The notes below the pieces were generated by a model that saw only the letters and a program-made list of their open reading frames with translations, was not told the origin of the DNA and ran no database searches. Below are positions 24,455 through 32,366 of a stretch of 64,000 nt of DNA, piece by piece. The stretch is from Nocardioides sp. 503 (GTDB taxonomy: Bacteria > Actinomycetota > Actinomycetes > Propionibacteriales > Nocardioidaceae). Where the stretch lies: NCBI RefSeq assembly GCF_004522095.1, contig NZ_SPUI01000008.1:62001-126000 (forward strand), in the 5' to 3' direction. The number at the start of each line of letters is the position of its first letter. Position 1 is the stretch's first letter. Both the position numbers and the translations under genes were made by a program.

Positions 24455-25633
24455 TTGAGCAAGGACCTGTACGAGCTTCTCGGCGTCGCCCGCGACGCGG
24501 ACGACGACGCCATCAAGAAGGCCTACCGGCGCCTGGCACGGCAGTACCACCCGGACGTCAACCCCGACCCCGACACCCAGGACCACTTCAAGGAGATCTC
24601 GCTGGCCTACGAGGTGCTGTCGGACTCCCAGAAGCGCGCCGCCTACGACCGGGGCGGCGACCCCTTCGGCGGCGGCCAGGCGGGCTTCGGCCAGGGCGCC
24701 GGCTTCTCCTTCACCGACATCATGGACGCCTTCTTCGGCGGCCAGCCCGGCGCCGGCGGCCAGGGCGGCGGCCGCGGGCCGCGCTCACGGGTGCGTCGCG
24801 GCCAGGACGCGCTGATCCGCCTCGAGATCACGCTGGCCGAGGCCGCCTTCGGCGTGGCGCGCGAGCTCAAGGTCGACACCGCGGTGCTGTGCGACGCCTG
24901 CCACGGCGAGGGTGCGGCTCCCGGCTCCCACCCGGTGACCTGCGAGACCTGCCGCGGCGCCGGCGAGGTGGCCCACGTGCAGCGCTCGTTCCTCGGCGAG
25001 ATCCGCACCCTGCGCCCGTGCGCGGCGTGCCGCGGCTTCGGCTCGATCATCTCCGACCCGTGCCGTTCCTGCTCCGGCGACGGCCGGGTCCGCTCGCGGC
25101 GCAGCCTGACCGTCAAGATCCCCGCCGGCGTCGACACCGGCACCCGCGTCCAGCTCACCGAGCAGGGCGAGGTCGGTCCCGGCGGCGGGCCCGCCGGTGA
25201 CCTCTACGTCGAGATCCACGTGGCCGAGCACGCCACCTTCACCCGCCACGGCAACGACCTGCACTGCACGGTCTCGGTGCCGATGACCGCCGCCGCGCTC
25301 GGTACCTCGCTCACCCTGCCGACCCTCGAGGCCGACATCGAGCAGGGCGCCGACTCGGGTGTCGAGACGTCCTTCGAGCTCGAGATCGGCTCGGGCACGC
25401 AGTCGGGCACGCAGCAGGTGCTGCGCGCCCGCGGTGTTCCCGGCCTGCGCGGCGGCCGCGGCGACCTGGTCGTCACGGTCCTGGTCGAGACCCCGCAGCG
25501 GCTCGACGCCCGTCAGGAGGAGCTGCTGCGCGAGCTGGCGGCCATCCGCCACGAGGAGTCACCGACCGGACAGGTCCCGGCCGGGACGCAGCGCTCGGTC
25601 TTCGGTCGCCTGCGCGACGCGTTCAACCACTGA
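24455..25633 (+). CDS. dnaJ: DnaJ co-chaperone
   Basis: A 392-residue type I J-protein. The J domain has the HPD motif at 32-34. A Gly/Phe-rich linker leads to the zinc domain with four CxxCxGxG repeats (CDACHGEG, CETCRGAG, CAACRGFG, CRSCSGDG), then the two beta-barrel substrate domains. It stimulates DnaK ATPase and delivers unfolded clients. The start is TTG, with AAGGAA about 9 nt upstream. It lies in the hrcA operon, so it should be heat-inducible through CIRCE; this is the DnaJ2-type copy of actinobacteria. rsmE begins one base after the stop. Confidence 0.95.
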   Translation: MSKDLYELLGVARDADDDAIKKAYRRLARQYHPDVNPDPDTQDHFKEISLAYEVLSDSQKRAAYDRGGDPFGGGQAGFGQGAGFSFTDIMDAFFGGQPGAGGQGGGRGPRSRVRRGQDALIRLEITLAEAAFGVARELKVDTAVLCDACHGEGAAPGSHPVTCETCRGAGEVAHVQRSFLGEIRTLRPCAACRGFGSIISDPCRSCSGDGRVRSRRSLTVKIPAGVDTGTRVQLTEQGEVGPGGGPAGDLYVEIHVAEHATFTRHGNDLHCTVSVPMTAAALGTSLTLPTLEADIEQGADSGVETSFELEIGSGTQSGTQQVLRARGVPGLRGGRGDLVVTVLVETPQRLDARQEELLRELAAIRHEESPTGQVPAGTQRSVFGRLRDAFNH

Positions 25634-25634
25634 C

Positions 25635-26378
25635 ATGTCGCTGCCCGTCCACCTGGTCCCGACGCTGGACGGGGTCTCGGTCGGCGCGACCGTCACCGTC
25701 GAGGGTGACGAGGCGCACCACGCCGTCGCCGTGCGCCGTACCCGGGTGGGGGAGCGGGTCGTCCTGACCGACGGGCGGGGCCGCTCGGTCACCGGCAGCG
25801 TCGCGGCCACCGGCAAGCGGCTCCTGTCCGTGGTGGCCGAGGCGGTCGACGACCTGCCGGCGCCGACCCCCTCGCTGGTCGTGGTGCAGGCACTGCCCAA
25901 GGGCGACCGCGGTGAGCTTGCGGTCGAGGTCCTCACCGAGGTGGGCGTCGACGCCGTCGTGCCCTGGGCCGCCGGGCGCAGCGTGGCGGTCTGGAAGGGC
26001 GAGCGCGCCACCAAGTCCCTCGCCCGGTGGCGGGCCACGGCCCGCGAGGCCGCCAAGCAGTCGCGCCGCTCCTGGCACCCCTCGGTCGCGGACCTGGCCT
26101 CCACCGCCGACGTGGTGGGCCTGGTCGCGGCCGCCGACCTCGCGGTCGTGCTGCACGAGGACGCCGGGGCGCCGCTGGCCGCCGTCGAGGTGCCGCCCTC
26201 CGGCACGGTGCTGGTCGTCGTCGGACCCGAGGGCGGGCTCACCGACGAGGAGGTGGCCGCGTTCGTCGACGCCGGCGCCGTCAGCGTCCGCCTCGGCGCC
26301 GAGGTCCTCCGCACCTCCACCGCCGGCGTCGTCGCCTGCGCCGCGCTGCTCTCGCGCACCGCGCGCTGGGGTCCCTGA
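25635..26378 (+). CDS. rsmE: RsmE 16S rRNA (uracil1498-N3)-methyltransferase
   Basis: A 247-residue SPOUT methyltransferase. An N-terminal PUA-like barrel ('VTVEGDEAHHAVAVRRTRVGERVVLTDGRG') precedes the knotted domain with 'ALPKGDRGELAVEVLTEVGVDAVVPW', 'VVVGPEGGLTDEEV' and 'RLGAEVLRTSTAGV'; the last usually reads LRxETA, so Ser replaces Glu here. It methylates U1498 of 16S rRNA using SAM. It directly follows dnaJ, a conserved bacterial pairing. The convergent winged-helix gene ends 12 bp away. Confidence 0.92.
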   Translation: MSLPVHLVPTLDGVSVGATVTVEGDEAHHAVAVRRTRVGERVVLTDGRGRSVTGSVAATGKRLLSVVAEAVDDLPAPTPSLVVVQALPKGDRGELAVEVLTEVGVDAVVPWAAGRSVAVWKGERATKSLARWRATAREAAKQSRRSWHPSVADLASTADVVGLVAAADLAVVLHEDAGAPLAAVEVPPSGTVLVVVGPEGGLTDEEVAAFVDAGAVSVRLGAEVLRTSTAGVVACAALLSRTARWGP

Positions 26379-26389
26379 GCAGCGTCGCG

Positions 26390-27436
26390 TCAGCGCGCGA
26401 GCAGCGCCTCGACGCGGGCGGTCTCCTCGTCCAGCTCGGCCCGCTCGGACCGGGTGAGCGGTCGGAGCGTCTCGACGACCCGCACCCGGCCGTCCTCGAC
26501 GCACCAGATCCCCTCGAGCATGCCGTCGACGAACAGCGTGTGACCGGTGCCGCCGTTGACGCCCGACCACGAGGCGCGCTTGGCCGGGTCGGTCACCCGG
26601 TCGCGGGCGGCGTGGGACAGCCAGAGGTTGTCGTAGCAGCCCAGGAGCCGCACCGGCGCCGGCGCGTCCTCGTCGGCGAGGTCCCCGTCGGCGACGTCGA
26701 GGAGCACCCGCCCCTCCTCGTCCTCGTGACGGACCAGGTCGTCCATCCCGGCCAGGACCGGTCCGAGCCGCGTGACGCCCGACCAAGTGGTGACGTCGGC
26801 GGCCGTGGCCGGTCCGAACGCGCGGAGGTAGCGGCGCACGAGCTCCTCCACGTCCGGCTCGACGAGCGGACGCCCCAGCCACCGGTCGACGTACTGGTAG
26901 ACCACGCCGCCCGAGCCCTTCCAGGTGCCGCGGGGCGGGAGCTGGGCCAGTGGGGCGACGACGCGCGCCAGCTGCCCCAGGGCGGCGGGCGGCACGTCGG
27001 GGAAGGACTCCGCGAGCGCCGCGCTCAGCGCCTTCTGGCTCAGCGCCCCCTCCGCCAGTACGGCGGACAGTGCGGCGCCGAACGCGGCGCGGTCGACCCC
27101 CAGGGCGGGCCGGGTGTTCTGGCTGGAGCGCAGCTCCTGCTCCTGACGGCTCTGGGTCCACGACCGCAGCATCAGCGCGTCGTCGGCCACCAGCAGGTGG
27201 ATCGTGCCGCGCAGGCACAGCAGCCTGACGAGCGACCGGTCCTCGAGGCCGCGGGAGACCGAGTGCGGGTCGAGGTCGACCAGCCGGGCGGCGAGGCCGA
27301 GGTAGGGCGGCAGGTTCTCCTGCGCCTGCAGGCCCACGAGGTGGTGGCACAGCTCGGCCGGCGTCAGGTCGACGCGCTCCAGCAGGTGCTGGCGGCGCAG
27401 CAGGGTGCGGTTGAGCCGCCGCCTCGTCAGCCTCAC
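26390..27436 (-). CDS. winged-helix DNA-binding protein, HTH_42/AlkZ-like (QxQ motif)
   Basis: A 348-residue protein of the HTH_42 (YcaQ/AlkZ) family, with three winged-helix segments by pattern. 'HHLVGLQAQENLPPYLGL' carries a Gln-x-Gln at residues 37 and 39, the same layout and numbering I recall for the catalytic pair of AlkZ, the DNA glycosylase that unhooks azinomycin crosslinks. 'SLVRLLCLRGTIHLL' and the C-terminal 'HTLFVDGMLEGIWCVEDGRV' also fit. Many actinobacterial relatives are annotated only as DNA-binding. Activity on alkylated DNA is an inference. Confidence 0.8.
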   Translation of the reverse strand: MRLTRRRLNRTLLRRQHLLERVDLTPAELCHHLVGLQAQENLPPYLGLAARLVDLDPHSVSRGLEDRSLVRLLCLRGTIHLLVADDALMLRSWTQSRQEQELRSSQNTRPALGVDRAAFGAALSAVLAEGALSQKALSAALAESFPDVPPAALGQLARVVAPLAQLPPRGTWKGSGGVVYQYVDRWLGRPLVEPDVEELVRRYLRAFGPATAADVTTWSGVTRLGPVLAGMDDLVRHEDEEGRVLLDVADGDLADEDAPAPVRLLGCYDNLWLSHAARDRVTDPAKRASWSGVNGGTGHTLFVDGMLEGIWCVEDGRVRVVETLRPLTRSERAELDEETARVEALLAR

Positions 27437-27458
27437 GGGACCAGCGTCACGGGAGGAC

Positions 27459-28373
27459 CTACGTGACCGTGAAGGTCTTCGTGTCGACCATCGGGCCGGG
27501 GCCCTCCTCGCCGGAGGGGTCGCCGGTGCTGGCCTCGAAGACGTACTCGCCGGGCGCCAGGCCCGAGACGTCGACCTCGCTCTCCCAGGGGTAGAGCTTG
27601 TCCATCCAGCCGTCCGCGGTCGCGAAGCCCTCGAGCACGACCTCCTCGCCCTGCCGGACCTGCCAGGGGACGGTGGCCTCGAAGGCGCTGGCCACCCCGC
27701 TCGCGGTGAAGGTGCCGCTCACGGTGGCGCCCTCCTCGGGTGCGGTGACGTTGACCAGGGCGAGGACGTCGATCTCGCCGGCCCGCTTCAGCCCGGCCGC
27801 GGTATCGATGCCGAAGAGCGTGGTGGGGGCGCCGTCGAGCTCGACGGTGACCGGGTCCTTGGCCTGCTGCACTCCCTGGAGGGTGTAGACGAGCTGCTGG
27901 GCCGCCAGCTTCGCGGCCGGCTTGCCCATCCCCTCCGGCGCGGTGGTGTAGGTGTCGTCGGCGAGCTCGACGACGAAGCCCGACCCGGCGTCGTAGGAGA
28001 CCGAGGCGAAGCCGCCGGCGCTGAAGAGCGTCCCGTAGTCGGCGTCGTTCGCGTCGCCCGCGGCCATCAGCGCGGCCGCCTCGGCCAGGGGGTTGTCGCC
28101 CTCGACCTTGCGGAACTCGCGGTAGAGCCGCTTGCCCAGGGGGCTGTCTCCGACGAAGTAGACCGGCACCGTCACCTGCTCGCCGGAGCCGTCCCCGGCA
28201 TCGCTCGGCTCGGGCGACGGCTCGGGCGACGGGGTGCCCTCGGAGCTCTGACCGCCCGAGCCCTCGGGGTCGTCGGCGACCGGGGCGGGGTCCTCGCCGC
28301 AGCCGGCCAGGACGACGCTGCCGACCAGGCCGGCGAGCGCGAGGGCGAGGTGACGGCTCCGAGGTGTGCTCAT
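27459..28373 (-). CDS. GerMN / Gmad2-type lipoprotein
   Basis: A 304-residue lipoprotein: signal with lipobox LAGC (Cys25), a Ser/Pro/Glu-rich linker to about residue 65, a GerMN domain ('VTVPVYFVGDSPLGKRLYREFRKVEGDNPLAEAAALMAAG'), and a C-terminal immunoglobulin-like Gmad2 domain ('VTAPEEGATVSGTFTASGVASAFEATVPWQV'). These domains were named in spore germination proteins but are common on non-sporulating actinobacterial surfaces; the role is unknown. The ATG at 28373 is chosen because it opens the signal peptide. Confidence 0.87.
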   Translation of the reverse strand: MSTPRSRHLALALAGLVGSVVLAGCGEDPAPVADDPEGSGGQSSEGTPSPEPSPEPSDAGDGSGEQVTVPVYFVGDSPLGKRLYREFRKVEGDNPLAEAAALMAAGDANDADYGTLFSAGGFASVSYDAGSGFVVELADDTYTTAPEGMGKPAAKLAAQQLVYTLQGVQQAKDPVTVELDGAPTTLFGIDTAAGLKRAGEIDVLALVNVTAPEEGATVSGTFTASGVASAFEATVPWQVRQGEEVVLEGFATADGWMDKLYPWESEVDVSGLAPGEYVFEASTGDPSGEEGPGPMVDTKTFTVT

Positions 28374-28440
28374 GGGCCCATCCTCCCGGGGGCGAGCGGC
28401 TATTGCACGGTGATCGGGCGCGTGTCGGTCGGCAGGGGGC

Positions 28441-28479
28441 CTCGCGGTTCGCCTGCCCCCGGGCAGCGAACCGTGCGAG
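28441..28479. repeat. inverted repeat between divergent genes
   Basis: CGGTTCGCCTGCCC (28445-28458) pairs with GGGCAGCGAACCG (28461-28473) apart from one bulged C, and CTCG/CGAG extend it outward to 28441-28479. It lies between the GerMN lipoprotein (minus) and HIT gene (plus) starts, so an operator or a 5' leader hairpin of the HIT mRNA is more likely than a terminator. Confidence 0.5.
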
Positions 28480-28515
28480 CATGGGAGAGCCGAGCCTGGG
28501 AGAGGGGAGCGGGTC

Positions 28516-28854
28516 GTGGACGACTGCCTGTTCTGCAAGATCGTGGCGGGGGAGATCCCCGCCGACATCGTGCACGCCACCGAGCGGACCGTCGCCTTCC
28601 GCGACATCAACGCCCAGGCGCCGACGCACGTGCTCGTCGTCCCGCGCGACCACTACGCCGACGCCGCCGAGCTGGCCACCGCCGACCCGGCAGCCTCCGC
28701 CGAGCTGGTGCTCACCGCCGCGGCCGTCGCGACGGCCGAGGGGCACGACGACTACCGGCTGGTGTTCAACACCGGCGCCGGCGCCGGCCAGAGCGTCTTC
28801 CACGCCCACCTCCACGTGCTGGCCGGGCGCGACCTTACCTGGCCGCCGGGATGA
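28516..28854 (+). CDS. HIT family nucleotide hydrolase/transferase
   Basis: A 112-residue HINT-like protein. It starts 'MDDCLFCKIVAGEIPADIVHATERTVAFRDINAQAPTHVLVVP' and ends with the histidine triad 'VFHAHLHVLAGRDL' (HxHxH). The 'CLFCKI' cysteines are the usual partial zinc site. It hydrolyses nucleotide phosphoramidates in relatives. The GTG start follows GGAGAGGGGAG. It overlaps the monooxygenase-like lipoprotein by ATGA; phoH follows further on, as in related genomes. Confidence 0.93.
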   Translation: MDDCLFCKIVAGEIPADIVHATERTVAFRDINAQAPTHVLVVPRDHYADAAELATADPAASAELVLTAAAVATAEGHDDYRLVFNTGAGAGQSVFHAHLHVLAGRDLTWPPG

Positions 28855-30086
28855 GCCGGCGGCGTACGACGCTGCTCGCGGGCGCCCTGCTGGCCGTCGT
28901 GCTGAGCGCCTGCTCGGGCACCGACGACGCCGGACCGGAGGCGGCCACCGAGCCCGCGGCCGGCGCCGCGAGCACCGGCTCCGAGACGCCCGGGGCCAGC
29001 GAGACCGCGAAGCCGCCCCCCGCGCACCACCCGGACGTGGCGCCCGCGAGGCTGAAGCCGCTGCGGCGCGGCGAGAAGCGCATCACGATGACGATGCCGG
29101 AGACCTACACGCCCTCCGCGCCCACGGGGACCGGCACCGACGACTACCGGTGCTTCCTGCTCGACCCGCACCTCGCGCGCGACAGCTTCCTCACGGGCAT
29201 CAACGTCGTGCCCGGAAACCCCGACGTGGTGCACCACGTGATCCTGTTCCGGGTCCCGCCGGAGCAGGTGGCGGCAGCCGAGCAGAAGGACGACGACACG
29301 AAGGGGCAGGGCTGGACCTGCTTCGGCGGCAGCGGCCTCGACGGGGAGTTCACCAACCCCGACGACGCGCCCTGGCTGGGCGCCTGGGCACCCGGCGGCG
29401 AGGAGACCACGGTCAAGGCCGGCTACGGCGTCGACCTGCCGCGCGGGTCGCGGGTCGTGATGCAGGTGCACTACAACCTGCTCGCGGGGGCCAGCCCCGA
29501 CATGAGCTCCACCCAGGTCCGCGTCACCCGGCGCGACCCGGGCACCACGCCGCTGCACACGTTCCTCATGCCCGCACCCGTCGAGATGCCCTGCCGCGCC
29601 GGTCGCGACGCCTCACCGCTGTGCGACCGCGACGCCGCCCTCGCCGACGCCCGCGACCGCTTCGGCTCCGCGGGCGGTGCGCTGGCGCAGGGCCTGCACT
29701 TCCTGTGCGGCAGCGACGTCGTCGCCTCGGGCACGACGCAGTGCACCCGCACGCTGGGTCGCGGCATGACCATCCACGGCGTCGCCGGGCACATGCACCT
29801 GCTCGGGCGCCGCATCACGATCGAGACCAACCCCGGCACCCCCGCGGCCCGCACCGTGCTCGACGTACGGCCGTGGAACTTCGACGACCAGGGCTCCCGG
29901 GCGATCGAGCCGGTCCACGTCGACGCGTTCGACACCGTCAAGGTCACGTGCCGCCACGCCCAGTGGCTGCGCGACAGGCTGCCCGCCTTCGAGACCCAGC
30001 GCGAGGACCGCTACGTCCTGTGGGGCGAGGGCACCACCGACGAGATGTGCCTCGGGATGCTGCAGGTCGCGTTCGACGCTCAGTGA
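28851..30086 (+). CDS. lipoprotein resembling copper type II monooxygenases (PHM/DBH fold)
   Basis: A 411-residue lipoprotein: lipobox LSAC (Cys21) and a ~40-residue Ala/Glu/Pro-rich linker. The folded part has every copper ligand position of peptidylglycine/dopamine monooxygenases in order: HH at 128-129 and H207 in 'MQVHYN' (CuH site), H314 and H316 in 'GHMHLLG' plus M399 in 'DEMCLG' (CuM site). Paired cysteines in 'CRAGRDASPLC' and elsewhere could form disulfides. It should face the outside, anchored in the membrane. It starts inside the HIT stop (ATGA), suggesting coupled expression. The substrate is unknown. Confidence 0.8.
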   Translation: MSRRRTTLLAGALLAVVLSACSGTDDAGPEAATEPAAGAASTGSETPGASETAKPPPAHHPDVAPARLKPLRRGEKRITMTMPETYTPSAPTGTGTDDYRCFLLDPHLARDSFLTGINVVPGNPDVVHHVILFRVPPEQVAAAEQKDDDTKGQGWTCFGGSGLDGEFTNPDDAPWLGAWAPGGEETTVKAGYGVDLPRGSRVVMQVHYNLLAGASPDMSSTQVRVTRRDPGTTPLHTFLMPAPVEMPCRAGRDASPLCDRDAALADARDRFGSAGGALAQGLHFLCGSDVVASGTTQCTRTLGRGMTIHGVAGHMHLLGRRITIETNPGTPAARTVLDVRPWNFDDQGSRAIEPVHVDAFDTVKVTCRHAQWLRDRLPAFETQREDRYVLWGEGTTDEMCLGMLQVAFDAQ

Positions 30087-30094
30087 CGTCGTAG

Positions 30095-30200
30095 CGCGGG
30101 CGTTTCCCCAAGGTATGCAGGGGAGCTGTCACTTCCCGGGGGTTGTACACCGAGGGAAGTGACACTTCCGGTGCATACCTTGGGGAAACGTCACCCCGCG
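30095..30200. repeat. 106-bp interrupted inverted repeat between convergent genes
   Basis: Arms: 30101-30119 pairs perfectly with 30172-30190 (19 bp, CGTTTCCCCAAGGTATGCA and complement). Inside it 30127-30137 pairs with 30154-30164 (11 bp). Two 7-nt internal loops, a 16-nt apical loop and an outer CGCGGG/CCCGCG clamp complete it. It can act as a bidirectional terminator, but the length and symmetric internal loops suggest a repeat element. Confidence 0.8.
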
Positions 30201-30202
30201 GC

Positions 30203-30490
30203 TCACACGTCGATCATGAGCCGCACGTCGACCACGTCACCGAGCGCGATGCCCTCGGCCCGACGCACGGCGTCCTTGAGCGGGACGACGTAGCCGCCGT
30301 CCTTGGGCCACAGCGAGGTCGTCCAGTCGGTGGCTCCGATGCGTACGGAGACCGGGATCATGCCCCAGCCGTAGGTCACGGCCGCCGCGGCGAGCGCGAT
30401 CTCCTCGCACTCGTCCTCCGGCACGCTCACGAAGTGGTACGGCGCCGGGCCGCGCCACTCCCAGACCTCGCCGCCGAACTCCAGCTGCAC
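30203..30490 (-). CDS. DUF1905 domain protein
   Basis: A 95-residue protein matching DUF1905: 'QLEFGGEVWEWRGPAPYHFVSVPEDECEEI', 'YGWGMIPVSVRIGATDWTTSLWPKDGGYVVPLKDAVRRAEGIALGDVVDVRL'. It is a small beta-barrel of unknown function, found alone or fused to YdeI-like domains. The only plausible start is the GTG at 30490; longer frames belong to another gene's shadow. It lies 10 bp after the small membrane protein gene, so it is probably an operon with it. Confidence 0.82.
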   Translation of the reverse strand: MQLEFGGEVWEWRGPAPYHFVSVPEDECEEIALAAAAVTYGWGMIPVSVRIGATDWTTSLWPKDGGYVVPLKDAVRRAEGIALGDVVDVRLMIDV

Positions 30491-30500
30491 CGCGCGGCCC

Positions 30501-30767
30501 TCAGCCCGGGAACACCGCGTCGATGAACCGCAGCAGGGCGAAGAGCACGGGGAGGCCGAAGACCACCAGCAGCACCCAGGCGGTGATCCGGTGTCGGCGC
30601 AAGCTGGGATCGAGCTTGCCCGCGAAGTCGAGCAGCGCCCCCTCAGGGACGTGGTGGGTGAGCCCCGTGGCGCGGGCGTGCGGTGGCAGGTGGCCGCCCG
30701 GGAACCAGACCGGTGGGGAGTCGTCGTCCCCGTCCCAGTCCTCGTCGTACTCGTCGGCCTCCCGCAT
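30501..30767 (-). CDS. small hypothetical membrane protein
   Basis: An 88-residue protein: acidic N-terminus ('MREADEYDEDWDGDDDSPP'), a Pro/His/Gly middle, a basic turn ('DPSLRRHR') and one C-terminal hydrophobic helix ('ITAWVLLVVFGLPVLFALLRF'). It is a single-pass, probably N-in protein with no recognised family. It is divergent from phoH and directly upstream of the DUF1905 gene. Confidence 0.7.
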   Translation of the reverse strand: MREADEYDEDWDGDDDSPPVWFPGGHLPPHARATGLTHHVPEGALLDFAGKLDPSLRRHRITAWVLLVVFGLPVLFALLRFIDAVFPG

Positions 30768-30870
30768 GGCTCCACGGTACGGGGCACAACCCGGTGGGCC
30801 GCTGCGGCGCGCTCCCGTAGCATGGAGGTGGCTCCGTACCCGACCGAAAGGCCGCCCGCCCAGGGCACCC

Positions 30871-31890
30871 ATGACTGACAGCAGCACCGACCGGACCCCC
30901 GCGGGGGACACCCGCCAGACCCGGCACACCGTGGTCGTCCCCAACAGCATCAACATGGTCAGCCTGCTCGGCCCCGGCGACGAGCACCTCGCGCTGATCG
31001 AGCGCTCCTTCGGCGCGGACGTCCACGTGCGCGGCAACCGCATCACGCTCAACGGCGACCCCGGCGAGGTGGCGCTCGCCGAGCGGCTGCTCGACGAGCT
31101 GGTGACGATCATCCGCACCGGCCAGGGCGTGACGGGCGAGACCGTCGAGCGCGTGCTGGCGATGCTGCGCGCCGAGACCACCGAGCGCCCCGCCGACGTG
31201 CTGAGCCTCAACATCCTGAGCAACCGCGGCCGCTCGATCCGACCCAAGACGCTCAACCAGAAGCGCTACGTCGACGCCATCGACAAGCACACGATCACGT
31301 TCGGCATCGGCCCCGCCGGCACGGGCAAGACCTACCTCGCGATGGCCAAGGCCGTGCAGGCGCTGCAGTCCAAGAACGTCAACCGGATCATCCTCACGCG
31401 CCCGGCCGTCGAGGCCGGCGAGAACCTCGGCTACCTGCCGGGCACGCTCAGCGAGAAGATCGACCCCTACCTGCGTCCGCTCTACGACGCCCTGCACGAC
31501 ATGGTCGACCCCGAGACGATCCCCAAGCTGCTCGCCGCCGGCACCATCGAGGTGGCGCCGCTGGCGTTCATGCGCGGGCGCACCCTCAACGACTCCTTCA
31601 TCATCCTCGACGAGGCGCAGAACACCACGCCCGAGCAGATGAAGATGTTCCTGACGCGGCTGGGCTTCGGCTCCAAGATCGTGGTCACGGGCGACGTCAC
31701 GCAGACCGACCTCCCCAACGGCATGAAGTCCGGCCTGCGCGTCATCCAGGGGATCCTCGACGACGTCGACGACATCTCGTTCAACACGCTCAACAGCCAG
31801 GACGTCGTACGCCACCGGCTGGTCGGCAAGATCGTCGCGGCCTACGACGAGTTCGACGCCGAGCGCAACGCCCAGGCAGGCCCGCGATGA
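30871..31890 (+). CDS. phoH: PhoH family ATPase
   Basis: A 339-residue P-loop protein. An N-terminal KH-like segment is followed by Walker A GPAGTGKT (147-154), 'RIILTRPAVEAGENLGYLPG', Walker B 'SFIILDEAQN' and 'KIVVTGDVTQTDLP'. PhoH/PhoL proteins are ATPases linked to RNA handling and ribosome maturation. The ATG follows the preceding GC-rich leader. It overlaps ybeY by ATGA; phoH-ybeY-CBS is a near-universal bacterial operon. Confidence 0.95.
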   Translation: MTDSSTDRTPAGDTRQTRHTVVVPNSINMVSLLGPGDEHLALIERSFGADVHVRGNRITLNGDPGEVALAERLLDELVTIIRTGQGVTGETVERVLAMLRAETTERPADVLSLNILSNRGRSIRPKTLNQKRYVDAIDKHTITFGIGPAGTGKTYLAMAKAVQALQSKNVNRIILTRPAVEAGENLGYLPGTLSEKIDPYLRPLYDALHDMVDPETIPKLLAAGTIEVAPLAFMRGRTLNDSFIILDEAQNTTPEQMKMFLTRLGFGSKIVVTGDVTQTDLPNGMKSGLRVIQGILDDVDDISFNTLNSQDVVRHRLVGKIVAAYDEFDAERNAQAGPR

Positions 31891-32366
31891 CGATCGAGGT
31901 CCTCAACGAGTCGGGCTTGCCGCTCGACGTCAAGCACCTCGCGGGGCTCGCGCGGTTCGTCATGGACGAGATGCGCGTGCACCCGCTCGCCGAGCTGTGC
32001 ATCAAGGCCGTCGACGAGGACACGATCGCCGAGCTCAACGCTCACTGGATGGGCAAGGAGGGGCCGACCGACGTGCTGGCCTTCCCGATGGACGAGCTGC
32101 GACCCGGCCTGGTGACCGAGGAGCCCGAGGAGGGCGTGCTCGGTGACCTGATGCTCTGCCCGGCGATCGCCGAGCGGCAGGGCGCGGAGGCCGGCCACGG
32201 CACCGACGCCGAGATCGAGCTGCTCACGACCCACGGCATCCTGCACCTGCTCGGCTACGACCACGCCGAGCCGGAGGAGCACGCCGAGATGTTCGGCCTC
32301 CAGGACACGCTGCTCGCCGCGTGGCGCACCCAGCTGCGGCCGGGTCCCACCCCGGTCGAGCCATGA
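31887..32366 (+). CDS. ybeY: YbeY endoribonuclease / rRNA maturation factor
   Basis: A 159-residue zinc protein with the signature HGILHLLGYDH (H116, H120, H126 as zinc ligands) and 'GPTDVLAFPMDEL', 'LGDLMLCPAIA'. It takes part in 16S rRNA 3'-end maturation and ribosome quality control. It starts within the phoH stop and ends within the CBS-protein start (ATGA both sides), so translation is coupled. Confidence 0.96.
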   Translation: MTIEVLNESGLPLDVKHLAGLARFVMDEMRVHPLAELCIKAVDEDTIAELNAHWMGKEGPTDVLAFPMDELRPGLVTEEPEEGVLGDLMLCPAIAERQGAEAGHGTDAEIELLTTHGILHLLGYDHAEPEEHAEMFGLQDTLLAAWRTQLRPGPTPVEP

